Part shown: positions 16,179 through 25,946 of the stretch, piece after piece
Numbering within the stretch: the first letter of the stretch is position 1
How the letters are laid out: every line of letters starts with the position of its first letter
Origin: an uncultured Bacteroidales bacterium
GTDB lineage: Bacteria; Bacteroidota; Bacteroidia; Bacteroidales; FEN-979
Length of the DNA: 37,343 nt
Direction of reading: 5' to 3'
Assembly: GCA_903926565.1 (NCBI GenBank)
Contig: CAIYJU010000029.1
Location: 1-37,343, forward strand
Translations under genes and position numbers: made by a program
The notes under the pieces: model-generated
Databases searched by the model: none
What the model was told of the DNA's origin: nothing
The model's input: the letters and a program-made list of their open reading frames with translations, nothing else

Positions 16179-17588
16179 ATGAAAGAACCCCGCAATACAG
16201 TATACACCAAAAGGCAAATTAAGGCGAAAGGACGCATGCATTGGTTATTGTGCATGATGCTGATGTTACTTTTTATTTCGCAGTTGAACGGACAAACCAA
16301 AATCGTAAACGATGCATCAGGATACAGGCTTTTCAGGAATGGTGCACCCTATTATGTAAAAGGTGTTGGCGGCGAAACATACATGGATCAGGTTACCATC
16401 ATCGGCGGCAATTCTATCCGAACCTGGGGTGTGGAAAATGCCGATAAGGTGCTGAATGAAGCCCAACGAAATGGCCTTACGGTCATGCTTGGCCTGTGGC
16501 TTCAGACTGAACGACAGGGTTTCGATTACAATGATTCGGATAAAGTTCTGAAACAACTGAACCATTTCAAAACAATGGTTAAAAGATACAAGGACCATCC
16601 TGCCCTCCTGTTCTGGGGAATTGGCAATGAACTCGACCTTCAATATTCAAATGTAAAGGTGTGGAGTGCGGTTCAGGATATCGCTAAATACATTCACGAG
16701 ACAGATCCCGACCATCCTACCTCAACTGTTACAGCCGGCTTGGATTCGATGGAGGTCCAGCTGATAAAAAAAATGGCACCTGATGTTGATATTTATTGTG
16801 TTAACACCTATGGTGACATTCAAAATGTTCCCCTGAAAATTGAAAAATATGGATGGAGCGGTCCTTACATGATCACGGAATGGGGCCCGAACGGCTACTG
16901 GGAAGCACCCAAAACCACCTGGGAGGTTTCCATCGAACAAACAAGCACCGAAAAGAAAGCTGTTTACTTTGAACGTTATAAAAAACATATTGAGCCTTTT
17001 AAAACCAAATGCCTGGGTTCTTACGCCTTTTTCTGGGGATCAAAACAGGAATATACTGAAACATGGTTTGGACTCTTTGCCAAAGACGGGGTTGCCACGG
17101 AACCAATAGATGCCCTGGAAATTGCCTTCACCGGCCATAATCCTTTAAAACCAGCTCCCACGATCCTCAGTATGAACATCGCGGATAAAACTGCATCAGA
17201 CACGGTAAAACTGAAAGCAGGTGAAAAATATCCGGCGTCGGTACTCGCAAAAATCGGCCTGAATATGACGGAAACTGCCAATGACACACTGAACAAATTT
17301 GCCTACCGGTGGAGAATACTGGATGAAAGCAATGACAAAAAATCGGGAGGCGATGCCGAAGATGAAGCACAGGAGATACCTGGTTTGATAAGCCAGGGAC
17401 ATCAAAGCCGGATCAGCTTCAGAGCCCCGTCAAAAAAAGGCGCCTACCGGCTGTTCGTCAGTGTATTGTATAATAACAAAGTTGCGTACTCCAACATCCC
17501 ATTCTGGGTGAACGACAGAACCCCGGAGGATGGGCAGGCGAGATTCATAGAATTCAGGAAAACAGACATGAACTCTTTCAATCAATAA
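16179..17588 (+). CDS. Clan GH-A-like TIM-barrel glycoside hydrolase
   Basis: A 469-residue secreted enzyme. A hydrophobic signal segment ends near LNGQ at residue 39; the n-region is long, and Met20 (16236) is an alternative start. The barrel (about 40-325) has GGNSIRTWG, then FWGIGNELD with the likely acid/base Glu151 after Asn150, and YMITEWGPNGYW with the likely nucleophile Glu234, at the spacing seen in retaining clan GH-A enzymes such as the GH2 barrel. A beta-rich domain follows (about 330-465). There is no T9SS tail or lipobox, so it is probably periplasmic. It opens the operon and ends right against the next gene. With GH3 and GH16-like partners, a beta-glucanase or beta-glucan transglycosidase is a fair guess, but I cannot name the family. 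Confidence 0.82.
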   Translation: MKEPRNTVYTKRQIKAKGRMHWLLCMMLMLLFISQLNGQTKIVNDASGYRLFRNGAPYYVKGVGGETYMDQVTIIGGNSIRTWGVENADKVLNEAQRNGLTVMLGLWLQTERQGFDYNDSDKVLKQLNHFKTMVKRYKDHPALLFWGIGNELDLQYSNVKVWSAVQDIAKYIHETDPDHPTSTVTAGLDSMEVQLIKKMAPDVDIYCVNTYGDIQNVPLKIEKYGWSGPYMITEWGPNGYWEAPKTTWEVSIEQTSTEKKAVYFERYKKHIEPFKTKCLGSYAFFWGSKQEYTETWFGLFAKDGVATEPIDALEIAFTGHNPLKPAPTILSMNIADKTASDTVKLKAGEKYPASVLAKIGLNMTETANDTLNKFAYRWRILDESNDKKSGGDAEDEAQEIPGLISQGHQSRISFRAPSKKGAYRLFVSVLYNNKVAYSNIPFWVNDRTPEDGQARFIEFRKTDMNSFNQ

Positions 17589-19472
17589 GTGAAAAAGTCT
17601 TTCAAATATCTACTTCTGCTGAGTTTGATCCTAAATTCAAACTTACGGATGCATGCCCAGGATTCTATTCATAAAATCCTGAAGGATAGTGCCTTTTATG
17701 AAACCAACAAATTTAAAACAGGCAATTTTCCTAAAAAAGCGATGGCAGCTTTGCAGCAGTTCAGCATCAGCGGATATTACAGGTTTGTGACCAATTACCG
17801 TCATCTCGATGTAGCGTATCCACACCTGGAAAACAATAAAAACAACATCTTCGTTGGCGACGACAGCCAAATTCCGGAATTGATGCTGAACATCAGCGGC
17901 AGCGTTATTAAAAACACCTCCTTTGGAACCGACCTCTATATGTGGACCCCAATGACCGGCTTGGGTCAGCCTGAAAACGTAAAGGGATTAAACCTGGGAA
18001 TAAGCCTGTATGGTACTTACTCCAGCCCTTACGGGGAATTTACGGTACGAACAGGAGGCATCAACTGGTATTCACTCACCCCCTTTACTTTTCAAACGAA
18101 TAAAGGATACGACCGATACAGCATCTTTGAACGAAATCCCTGGGATCCGAATACCGCTTCACTGAGCTCCAGGTATGCCACTTTTTACAATTCAGGGGCC
18201 ATCAACCAGGACGAACGGTGGGGACAACAGGCATTCCAGGGAATCATCGTTGAAGGGGCAAACCTTCCCAATGGATTTTCCGGATCGTTCATGTATGGCA
18301 AAACCCAGTTAAACGGGGGCCTTTCCCCCATCCCCAACAGCTCATTCGGAGGGAAAATCAGAAAAGACTACAAATCCAACTATATCAGCATCAACACGTT
18401 TAACAGTACGGGTTACCCCGACTCCCTGGAGCAATTCCGGATGGGGTTCAACATAGCAACAGTTGAATTCAGGAACAATATAAAAAACTTCCAGATCAAA
18501 GGAGAGATCGGTGCAGGAAGGTCTTTTGTTCAGGATAACGTAAGCCTTTGGGGGGAAGCGGTCTCCGTTAAAATATCAACCAATATTGCACATAAATTCC
18601 CGGTTGAAATTCACGTGTACCGCATCAGTCCGAAGGTAATCAATAACAGTGGGGCCTTTATAAACACCTCCGGCCAGGGATATGTCAATCCCAACAAAAA
18701 TGGTCCTCAGCCGGTTTTACCCGCCATTGAAAGCACCATGGTTCCAATCGGACAGCTGACAAACAACAGGCAGGGGATTGACCTGAATACCCAGATCAAC
18801 ATAAGCAGGGTTAAAATCTCCTTTGGTTACAGCACCAGCATGGAGCTGGACAAATTGTCGTCAAAAATAACTTACTGGCATCCAATTAACAGCCTCGTGC
18901 TTGCCCACTTCTGGAGATGGGACTTCCCATCGAATGTTGGTCCGTACAACAACCTGTCGAAAATATACAGGACGGTTTATGAGAAGGTCAACCTGACCGA
19001 TGTTGATCCTGTCAGCCTCAAACCATTTCTGCGCAAATACTTCAACAACATTGAAATAAACGCAAAATACTCCGGAAAGCTATTCAACAGGGACTACTAC
19101 ATATACTACCTCGGACAATACAGTTCAGCGCAGAACTATCTTGCCCCCATCACGGTATTCACTGAGAAAGCCCTTCTCAGGACCTATTATCACCAGCTGG
19201 AATTTTATTACACCGTCAGCCCTTCAGTGATCTGGGCAAACTATTTTGGCTTCGAACGAATCATCGCAAACTATGGCACCGAGACTGACAAGATTTCAAG
19301 AAGGCCCAAAAATCAAACCGGGTATAGTGTTGCTACAGGTTTTGATGTGCGTTTGAGCAAAGGTGCCGCCCTTTACCTGCGCCAGCGCTGGGTAAATTAT
19401 CATGATTCAAGCTTTGCAAACGACAAATACAGTGGATTTGAAACTACGGTGGAAATTAAAATATTCTTTTAA
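17589..19472 (+). CDS. Outer-membrane beta-barrel protein, first of two
   Basis: A 627-residue protein starting with GTG directly after the hydrolase stop codon. A signal peptide (about 1-24, ending MHAQ) is followed by alternating hydrophobic and polar strands with many aromatic residues and ends in Phe-Phe, the outer-membrane barrel C-terminal signature. There is no plug domain, carboxypeptidase-like domain or TonB-type motif, so it is not SusC. I do not recognise the family. Its length would allow a barrel of 16 or more strands. It shares a one-base overlap with the next barrel gene. In this operon it may be a porin or anchor for oligosaccharide passage, which would replace the missing SusC; that is inference. 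Confidence 0.72.
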   Translation: MKKSFKYLLLLSLILNSNLRMHAQDSIHKILKDSAFYETNKFKTGNFPKKAMAALQQFSISGYYRFVTNYRHLDVAYPHLENNKNNIFVGDDSQIPELMLNISGSVIKNTSFGTDLYMWTPMTGLGQPENVKGLNLGISLYGTYSSPYGEFTVRTGGINWYSLTPFTFQTNKGYDRYSIFERNPWDPNTASLSSRYATFYNSGAINQDERWGQQAFQGIIVEGANLPNGFSGSFMYGKTQLNGGLSPIPNSSFGGKIRKDYKSNYISINTFNSTGYPDSLEQFRMGFNIATVEFRNNIKNFQIKGEIGAGRSFVQDNVSLWGEAVSVKISTNIAHKFPVEIHVYRISPKVINNSGAFINTSGQGYVNPNKNGPQPVLPAIESTMVPIGQLTNNRQGIDLNTQINISRVKISFGYSTSMELDKLSSKITYWHPINSLVLAHFWRWDFPSNVGPYNNLSKIYRTVYEKVNLTDVDPVSLKPFLRKYFNNIEINAKYSGKLFNRDYYIYYLGQYSSAQNYLAPITVFTEKALLRTYYHQLEFYYTVSPSVIWANYFGFERIIANYGTETDKISRRPKNQTGYSVATGFDVRLSKGAALYLRQRWVNYHDSSFANDKYSGFETTVEIKIFF

Positions 19473-21178
19473 TGAAAAAACTTAAACTGCCGATTTACAT
19501 TATACTCCTCATATTAGGTGCAACGGGCCTGCATGCCCAGCAAAAACGCACCATCAATATTATTGGAGGTGCCCGATCCTTTATTTCAACAAACCAGATT
19601 AAGGTGATGGACAGCATTCCGGATACGACCACTGTTAAAAAAAACAACGGAGGGTATGCACTGATTGACCTCGGTGTCGATATCACACCCAATAAAAGCG
19701 TTGAAATCCTGGGAATGTTCAGGATTAAAAATTACTATGGCGGATTCTGGGGATCAGGCGTCAGTTTTGATGTGCGCCAGTTGTGGCTCAAAGGTATTGT
19801 CGGAAATGTGTTCAGGTACCAGCTGGGTGATCTGAATCTTAAACAAACCCCGTTTACGCTATACAACCATCATGCAGACAGAATTGATTCATTACCGGAT
19901 GTCTTCAACCTTCAAAATCAAATAATTTCATACGAAAAATTCTATATCGGCAATACATGGCGCCAGCAGGGGGCCAATATTGATTTCGGATTAAATTTTT
20001 CAAAGGTTTTAAAGGAGCTAAATTTCACAGGATACCTCACGAGAATGCAGGCCACGAATTTTTTCACAGTGCCCGACAGGCTGATGGGCGGAGCAACTGT
20101 AAATGTTGTCCAGGGCAGGCACATCAGTTTCGGCTACAACGGCTTCTGGGCTTTCGATGTAAAAGGGACGGCACCCGACAGCAACACCTATCATAATTCA
20201 GTGAATACCATAGAACTAGAATATACCACCAACTTGAAAAACATCGGTTTTGAGGTTAAAGCGGAAGCCGGCACCAGCAAATCGGTATATTCTCAGGATG
20301 TTGATGCTTCCCTGCTCAAAGATTATTTCATACATGGCTACGCCACCATCAGGTTACCAAAACAGTACCTGGATTTTACGCTGGGCTATCTGAATGTTGG
20401 TCCTGATTTCAGGAGTATCGGGGCGCAAAGTAAAGACATCAACTATTCAGCCGCCCCTGAATATTACAACCGGTACACCAATGCCCAGATTCCCAGGCCC
20501 CTCAGTGTTTTTGATGTGGTCAGGAATGAGAACATCTACAACACCTCTGTGACCAGCACGCTGATGGCAACCAATCCGGTGTATAACAATGTTTTACCTT
20601 ATGGCATTGCCACATTCAACACACAGGGCATTCTGGCGAAAATCAATTATAAATTCCCGAAGGGGATCGCAGTCAATGCTGAACAATATTTCCTTTCTGA
20701 AATCAGGGGCCAGGGAACCAACAGCTTGAAGAAATTTTCCCAGACAAAACTTCTCGCACAAATTGAGATTAACAAGCTGGCAAACTTCTCGAGGGAATTG
20801 AAAATTCAGATTGGCGCCAACTATCAGATTACCAGCAGAAAAAGCGACGTTACTGTCGAAGAGGTTGATCTTAAATCCCTGCAATTCCAGGCTGGAGTGG
20901 AATTTGAATTTATCAAAAAAATCGATCTCCTTCTTGGCATCGTTGGCTTATCAAACAAAGGGAATGATTTTCTCCCGGTACGAAATTCCTACTCGAAAAT
21001 TGAATATTTTAACAGTGCCAATTATGATTTAAGCCAATATTTATCGGCAGCTGGTATTCGTGTCAGATTTTTAAGTGACCGTATCTATCTCTGCGCCCTT
21101 TACCAGAGAAGTACCTATACGGATAAGATCAACGTTAATCCGGATTATCAACTCGACCAGTTTTGCGCTTATTTTTAA
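19472..21178 (+). CDS. Outer-membrane beta-barrel protein, second of two
   Basis: A 568-residue protein with signal peptide (MKKLKLPIYIILLILGATG to HAQ, about 1-23) followed by strand-rich sequence with typical barrel patterns (e.g. SVEILGMFRIKNYYGGFWG, YIGNTWRQQGANIDFGLNF) and a C-terminal Phe. It differs in sequence from the barrel encoded just before it and has no plug domain. The TAATG overlap with the upstream gene points to translational coupling, so the two barrels are probably made in fixed ratio. I do not recognise a named family. A role as a channel, or as an adhesin holding the hydrolases and lipoproteins at the surface, would both fit. Confidence 0.7.
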   Translation: MKKLKLPIYIILLILGATGLHAQQKRTINIIGGARSFISTNQIKVMDSIPDTTTVKKNNGGYALIDLGVDITPNKSVEILGMFRIKNYYGGFWGSGVSFDVRQLWLKGIVGNVFRYQLGDLNLKQTPFTLYNHHADRIDSLPDVFNLQNQIISYEKFYIGNTWRQQGANIDFGLNFSKVLKELNFTGYLTRMQATNFFTVPDRLMGGATVNVVQGRHISFGYNGFWAFDVKGTAPDSNTYHNSVNTIELEYTTNLKNIGFEVKAEAGTSKSVYSQDVDASLLKDYFIHGYATIRLPKQYLDFTLGYLNVGPDFRSIGAQSKDINYSAAPEYYNRYTNAQIPRPLSVFDVVRNENIYNTSVTSTLMATNPVYNNVLPYGIATFNTQGILAKINYKFPKGIAVNAEQYFLSEIRGQGTNSLKKFSQTKLLAQIEINKLANFSRELKIQIGANYQITSRKSDVTVEEVDLKSLQFQAGVEFEFIKKIDLLLGIVGLSNKGNDFLPVRNSYSKIEYFNSANYDLSQYLSAAGIRVRFLSDRIYLCALYQRSTYTDKINVNPDYQLDQFCAYF

Positions 21179-21193
21179 CATGACATTTTAGCG

Positions 21194-22192
21194 ATGAAAA
21201 AAATATTCTATATAGCACTGGCCCTCATCAGTTTGTGGTCCTGCAGAAAAGAGACCGTCACCTTTGATGGTCCGAGCATCAAGGAGATGTACAGTAATTT
21301 TTCCATGCTCGAAAATTTCAAGTCCAGCAAAGACAGTGTCTCCTTTGCAAATGGAGAATACATCCTGTTTACTGCAAAATTTAACAAGATGGTCAACTGG
21401 AAAATAACGGTTACCGGACAAACATCACACGCAAAGAAGGAGATTACCGGGCTCACCAATGCAATTGACGGATCCAACGGGCTCTGGGATGGTTCCACAA
21501 CCTATTTTCCCATGTTCAAAGCAGAGAACTGCCGGGCGGAATTAACGATCGAAGGGGTGCCCGACACATTCATCGTCACAACAAAAATAAAATCCGTAAA
21601 AGTCAATACCGGGCTTGTTATCGCTGATTTTGAAAACGGGTTCAACCCGCTCTGGACCAAGTTTATTCAGTCGGGAGCCAACATGGATTTTAAAATAAAA
21701 ACTGACACACTTGCCCCGCAGGGGGATGATTACCTGAATATGGCGGGCACTGTGGATTGGGACTGGCTCATTGGATTAATTGATTACCCGGCAGCTGCGT
21801 ATGGCTCGGGAAAAACGATGCCGCTACCAACAAACCCTGGGAATGTCTATTTTAATTGCCTGATCTATGGCGTGCCGAATACCAATGAATCCCATGTGTT
21901 GTTTCAATTTAAAGAAGATGAAAACGCTGATGGCACGATCACTGCAAGCAGCGACGATCAATATGATTTAGAAGTAATCGTGAATTGGGTCGGATGGAAA
22001 CTTGTTACTGTAAAATATGCCGATCTGCCTTGTCTGAACAATGGCCAGCCAGTCACCCCAAATGGGAACGGCCAGCATAATCCCGACAAAATCGGTAAAA
22101 TATCCATGCTGCACCTGGCCGATCCCAAAAACGGTTTTGCCAGTTGTAAAATTGATTATCTGATCTTTACTGATACGCCACTAAAACCCTGA
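21194..22192 (+). CDS. Putative surface glycan-binding lipoprotein
   Basis: A 332-residue lipoprotein: a short hydrophobic signal then LISLWSC with the lipidated Cys at 17. An N-terminal Ig-like part (about 20-130) is followed by a jelly-roll-like domain that opens with VIADFENGFNPLW and closes with CKIDYLIFTD. This layout recalls the CIA30/CBM11-like beta-sandwich domains that bind glycans. It has no catalytic motif I can see. It sits 15 bp after the second barrel gene and overlaps the next lipoprotein gene by one base. I infer that the two lipoproteins do the work usually done by SusD and surface glycan-binding proteins. Confidence 0.72.
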   Translation: MKKIFYIALALISLWSCRKETVTFDGPSIKEMYSNFSMLENFKSSKDSVSFANGEYILFTAKFNKMVNWKITVTGQTSHAKKEITGLTNAIDGSNGLWDGSTTYFPMFKAENCRAELTIEGVPDTFIVTTKIKSVKVNTGLVIADFENGFNPLWTKFIQSGANMDFKIKTDTLAPQGDDYLNMAGTVDWDWLIGLIDYPAAAYGSGKTMPLPTNPGNVYFNCLIYGVPNTNESHVLFQFKEDENADGTITASSDDQYDLEVIVNWVGWKLVTVKYADLPCLNNGQPVTPNGNGQHNPDKIGKISMLHLADPKNGFASCKIDYLIFTDTPLKP

Positions 22193-22848
22193 TGAAAATC
22201 AACGTTCTATATGTATTTCTGTTAGCCGGCCTGTTCGGATGCGCACCGGGCAAACCTTCTTTTGTCAAGGTACAGACTAAAGAGCTGTATGATATCAATA
22301 CTGTGGAAAGAATTCCTTCCGTCAATGGATTCACTGCACTGGATATCTTTACTGAAACCATGGATAACACGGTTTGGGCATCACCCGAGAAGAACTGCCT
22401 GGCCCTGTCAAAAGATAACGAACATGCTTTTATGGGCAAAAATTCCCTGCATGTCAAATGGGATAAAGTAACCGGCGGATGTAAATGGATTGGAATCGGA
22501 TTTGGCTGGAATGCATGGCAACCGAAGGACATGATCGACATTGTGAATGATGCTGCCGTGGAGATGAAGGTGAAGGCTGCAAAAGGCGGTTTTTCGAACT
22601 TACCGGTGGCATTCGCATTTGAAGACTATACGGGAACTCAATCCTATTGCGGGTTCAGTACCAAACTGGCCTCGGGTCGGTTTAACGACAGTACCTGGAC
22701 CACCGTGACCATCCCTCTGAAAAATTTCCCGTTTCAGCTGAATGATGCCGATTTAGGCAAAATGAAACAATTTATTATTCAACTTGAAGGAGATGGGGAC
22801 ATATACCTTGATGAAATAAAAATAATCAGTTATAGTGATGAGAAATAG
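22192..22848 (+). CDS. Small CBM-like lipoprotein
   Basis: A 218-residue lipoprotein: LLAGLFGC with Cys17 as the lipidation site, a short linker, then one beta-sandwich domain. The domain has the course of CIA30/CBM11-type modules: AFMGKNSLHVKWDKVTGGC, WTTVTIPLKNFPF, then a final IYLDEIKII strand. A C-terminal jelly-roll domain of the same style is seen in the preceding lipoprotein, so the pair may bind different parts of the same glycan. It overlaps both neighbours (TGATG junction upstream, 11 bp with the GH3 gene downstream), which indicates coupled translation. Confidence 0.72.
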   Translation: MKINVLYVFLLAGLFGCAPGKPSFVKVQTKELYDINTVERIPSVNGFTALDIFTETMDNTVWASPEKNCLALSKDNEHAFMGKNSLHVKWDKVTGGCKWIGIGFGWNAWQPKDMIDIVNDAAVEMKVKAAKGGFSNLPVAFAFEDYTGTQSYCGFSTKLASGRFNDSTWTTVTIPLKNFPFQLNDADLGKMKQFIIQLEGDGDIYLDEIKIISYSDEK

Positions 22849-25084
22849 CATCCTTCTTTTCCTGTTGATCACATCCTGTTTGTTTGGTAATGCACAAACC
22901 AGGCCTGATGTCTTTATCGATTCATTGATAAGAATCATGACTGTCGAAGAAAAGGTCGGACAGATGTCACAAATTGACCTGGGGGTGATAGCCACAGGGG
23001 AACCATGCAAATTGAAGAATCCCCAGGAAATTGACCTTGAAAAACTGCATCTTGCCATTACAAAATACAAGATCGGATCAGTGCTGAATGTCGGATGCGG
23101 CAGCGGGACAATCTCAATTGAAAACTGGCATAAGATCATTGGTTTGATCCAAAAGGAAAACACCGCGCTTTCCAGGCTTAACATTCCGATCATCTATGGC
23201 ATCGACGCTGTTCACGGGGTAAACTACACCATGGGTGGCACCCTGTTTCCCCAGCAAATCGGCCAGGCAGCCACCTGGAATCCTGACCTTGTCGAGCAGA
23301 TTAATGCAATAACAGCTTATGAAACCAGGGCAAGTGCCATTCCATGGAATTTCTCCCCTGTGCTGGATCTTGGCAGGCAGCCATTGTGGTCGCGCTTCTC
23401 TGAAACCTACGGGGAAGATGTTTTTCTGGCCAAAGCAATGACAAAGTCAGCAATTACCGGGATGCAGGGAGAAGACATAGGCAGTCCGTTCAAAGTTGCC
23501 GCCTGCATGAAACACTTCCTTGGTTACAGTATGCCTTTAAGTGGAAAAGACAGATCTCCTGCCTGGATCGCAGAAAGGGAATTAAGAGAGTATTTTCTGC
23601 CGACTTTCCAGCAAGCCATTATTTCCGGCGCAAAAACAGTGATGATAAATTCCGGTGAGATCAATGGAACACCTGTTCATGCAAATTATGACATCCTTAC
23701 CAAATTACTTCGCAATGAATTGGGATTTAAAGGAGTCGCCATAACGGACTGGGAAGACATTTATAAACTGACAGACCTGCACCGGGTTGCCTCCAACAGG
23801 AAAGAGGCCGTTAAAATGGCGATCATGGCGGGTATCGACATGAGCATGACACCCAATGACCTTGTATTCAATGATTTACTTATAGAATTAGTTAAAGAAG
23901 GCGCAGTGCCAATGAACCGGATTGATCAGGCTGTATCAAGAATATTGACCCTTAAGAAAGAGCTGGGCCTGTTCAATAAAACACAATATCCAATTGCAAC
24001 CTATCCTGAGTTTGGTTCAAAACAACATGCAGAAATCAGCTATAAGGCCGCATGTGAATCACTTACGTTATTAAAAAACAACAACAAGGCTTTGCCGATT
24101 GAAAACAAAAAAGAAAAGATCTTTGTTTGCGGCCCGGCAGCCAATTCACTGAATTTTTTAAACGGATCATGGACACATACATGGCAGGGTATTGATACAA
24201 CCTGTAATACCAAAAACAAGCTGACAATCTTACAGGCATTACAAATAAATTTTGGCAAAGAACATATTACCTTCCTGCCAGGCTGTTCCACAGATAGTTT
24301 GATTGATCTTGCATCCTGCCTGGAACTGGCGAAAAAAGCAGACAAGATCATCTTATGCCTGGGAGAAAAACCCGGTACCGAGTTACCAGGGAACATCGAT
24401 GATCTGTCACTATCCCCGGCACAGGTAAAACTGGCAGCAGCCCTGTCGTCGCTGCATAAGCCCGTAATTTTAGTCTGCAGTTTCGGCAGGCCCAGAATTA
24501 TCCGCGATGTGGTGAAGGGTGCTGAGGCCGTTTTATATGCCTATTTACCCGGTGATGAAGGTGGAAGAGCGATTGCCGATTGTATTTCAGGGATCGTAAA
24601 CCCAAGCGGCAAACTGCCATTCACCTATCCCGGGGCAGTTAATGAACTCGTACATTACGACCACAAAACCATGGAGGAACTGGCCACCGATTTTTCGATG
24701 AACGGCTACAATCCTGAATTCGATTTCGGGTATGGCCTTTCTTTTACCAGCTTTACCTATTCACCCATGAAGATAAATAAGGCCACCATCACCGGCAGTG
24801 AATCGATTGAGGTTTCGGTGACCGTTACCAACAATGGAACCAGGACGGGAAAAGAGGTTGTCCAGCTGTATTACCAGGATTTGTTTGCTTCCATCACGCC
24901 ATCCGTAAAAAAACTGACAGAATTCCGAAAAATAGAATTAATGCCTCATGAATCGAAACAGGTTACCTTTGTTTTAACCGCGGAAAACTTCTCCTTTATC
25001 GGGAAAGACTGTCAGCGGATAACAGAACCGGGAGAGATCGAGTTACAATTGTCCAATCAGAAAAAACTCATTTATGTCAGGTAA
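22838..25084 (+). CDS. Glycoside hydrolase family 3 beta-glucosidase
   Basis: 748 residues from ATG 22838. The N-terminal GH3 barrel shows MTVEEKVGQMSQ, IPIIYGIDAVHGV, WNFSPVLDLGRQPLWSRFSE, the KHF motif of FKVAACMKHFLGY, and GVAITDWEDI with the catalytic Asp304. The alpha/beta sandwich domain (about 400-600) and a fibronectin-III-like domain (about 655-745) complete the BglX-type layout. It should release glucose from beta-linked oligosaccharides. The signal sequence (LLITSCLFGNAQ) allows either cleavage after AQ or lipidation at Cys14, so location is periplasm or a membrane face. It overlaps both the lipoprotein gene before it and the GH16-like gene after it by 11 bp. Confidence 0.94.
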   Translation: MRNSILLFLLITSCLFGNAQTRPDVFIDSLIRIMTVEEKVGQMSQIDLGVIATGEPCKLKNPQEIDLEKLHLAITKYKIGSVLNVGCGSGTISIENWHKIIGLIQKENTALSRLNIPIIYGIDAVHGVNYTMGGTLFPQQIGQAATWNPDLVEQINAITAYETRASAIPWNFSPVLDLGRQPLWSRFSETYGEDVFLAKAMTKSAITGMQGEDIGSPFKVAACMKHFLGYSMPLSGKDRSPAWIAERELREYFLPTFQQAIISGAKTVMINSGEINGTPVHANYDILTKLLRNELGFKGVAITDWEDIYKLTDLHRVASNRKEAVKMAIMAGIDMSMTPNDLVFNDLLIELVKEGAVPMNRIDQAVSRILTLKKELGLFNKTQYPIATYPEFGSKQHAEISYKAACESLTLLKNNNKALPIENKKEKIFVCGPAANSLNFLNGSWTHTWQGIDTTCNTKNKLTILQALQINFGKEHITFLPGCSTDSLIDLASCLELAKKADKIILCLGEKPGTELPGNIDDLSLSPAQVKLAAALSSLHKPVILVCSFGRPRIIRDVVKGAEAVLYAYLPGDEGGRAIADCISGIVNPSGKLPFTYPGAVNELVHYDHKTMEELATDFSMNGYNPEFDFGYGLSFTSFTYSPMKINKATITGSESIEVSVTVTNNGTRTGKEVVQLYYQDLFASITPSVKKLTEFRKIELMPHESKQVTFVLTAENFSFIGKDCQRITEPGEIELQLSNQKKLIYVR

Positions 25085-25910
25085 AGCTATTCTTCCGGGT
25101 ATTTCCATTCTGATCTCCCTGTTTTTTTATTCATGCAAACAATCTGATCCCATTCCGCCTGAAGAAACCAAAGGAGACCTCTATTTCTCAGGGTATTACT
25201 GGAATTTCAAAAACAGCAATGAAACACTGGCCGGACCTGGTCCAAACTTTTTCGCCAGTGACTCAACCAATATCTGGCTGGATGGTGACAACCAGCTCCA
25301 TCTGAAAATCACAAAAACAAATAACCGTTGGTATTGCAGTGAACTGATCTCCACCAGGGTTTTTGGCTACGGGACCTATATTTTCACCACTTCCAGCGAT
25401 CTGACAACCCTGAACGAGAAAATTATCTTCGGTTTATTTACCTGGGATGATCATTCATTTCAAACCCAGGCCAACAGTGAAGTCGATATTGAATTTTCAA
25501 GGTGGAATGTGGCGAATGATTCGCTGCTGCTTACAACCAGCGTCCAGCCAGTGTGGTTTGACAATGCCGCTCCCTATCCTGAACGAACCAGAAAACCCAA
25601 AATGCAGGCAAGTATGCTGAAACACACCTGCACCAGCATGTTCAAATGGACACCCGACCTTATCACCTGGGAAACTTATGAAGGCAGCGACTATCCCGGA
25701 ACAAACAAACTTGCAAGCTGGTCATTTGATAAATCCAATTTGCCGAGAACAAAAACCGAAGGCGGCAGAACCTCCGACCCGATTGTGATTCCTGCGCCTT
25801 CCGACAGCACAAACGTACGCTTTAACCTGTGGCTTTTGAACGGCCAGGCGCCTTCTGACAACAAGGAACCAGAGGTTGTTATTAAGTCATTCAGATTTAT
25901 TCCCCTCTAA
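25074..25910 (+). CDS. GH16-like beta-glucanase lipoprotein
   Basis: A 278-residue lipoprotein with ISLFFYSC (Cys21 lipidated). The concanavalin-like fold is indicated by WLDGDNQLHLKIT, RVFGYGTYIF and LFGLFTWDDHSF-like strands, and the catalytic ExDxE motif is present as SEVDIEFSRW (Glu136, Asp138, Glu140). Family 16 enzymes cut beta-1,3, beta-1,3/1,4 or related glucans and galactans. The context with GH3 and many glucan-type binding modules points to a beta-glucan. It is compact, with no attached binding module; binding seems to be delegated to separate proteins in the locus. The start overlaps the GH3 gene by 11 bp. Confidence 0.82.
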   Translation: MSGKAILPGISILISLFFYSCKQSDPIPPEETKGDLYFSGYYWNFKNSNETLAGPGPNFFASDSTNIWLDGDNQLHLKITKTNNRWYCSELISTRVFGYGTYIFTTSSDLTTLNEKIIFGLFTWDDHSFQTQANSEVDIEFSRWNVANDSLLLTTSVQPVWFDNAAPYPERTRKPKMQASMLKHTCTSMFKWTPDLITWETYEGSDYPGTNKLASWSFDKSNLPRTKTEGGRTSDPIVIPAPSDSTNVRFNLWLLNGQAPSDNKEPEVVIKSFRFIPL

Positions 25911-25946
25911 TTATTATCGTCACTTATTAATGTCAATACAATACCC

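Noticed and set aside
16153-16182. Nine-codon frame overlapping the hydrolase start codon as a leader peptide
   Set aside because: It would begin almost at the predicted transcription start and has no ribosome-binding site; too weak to annotate.
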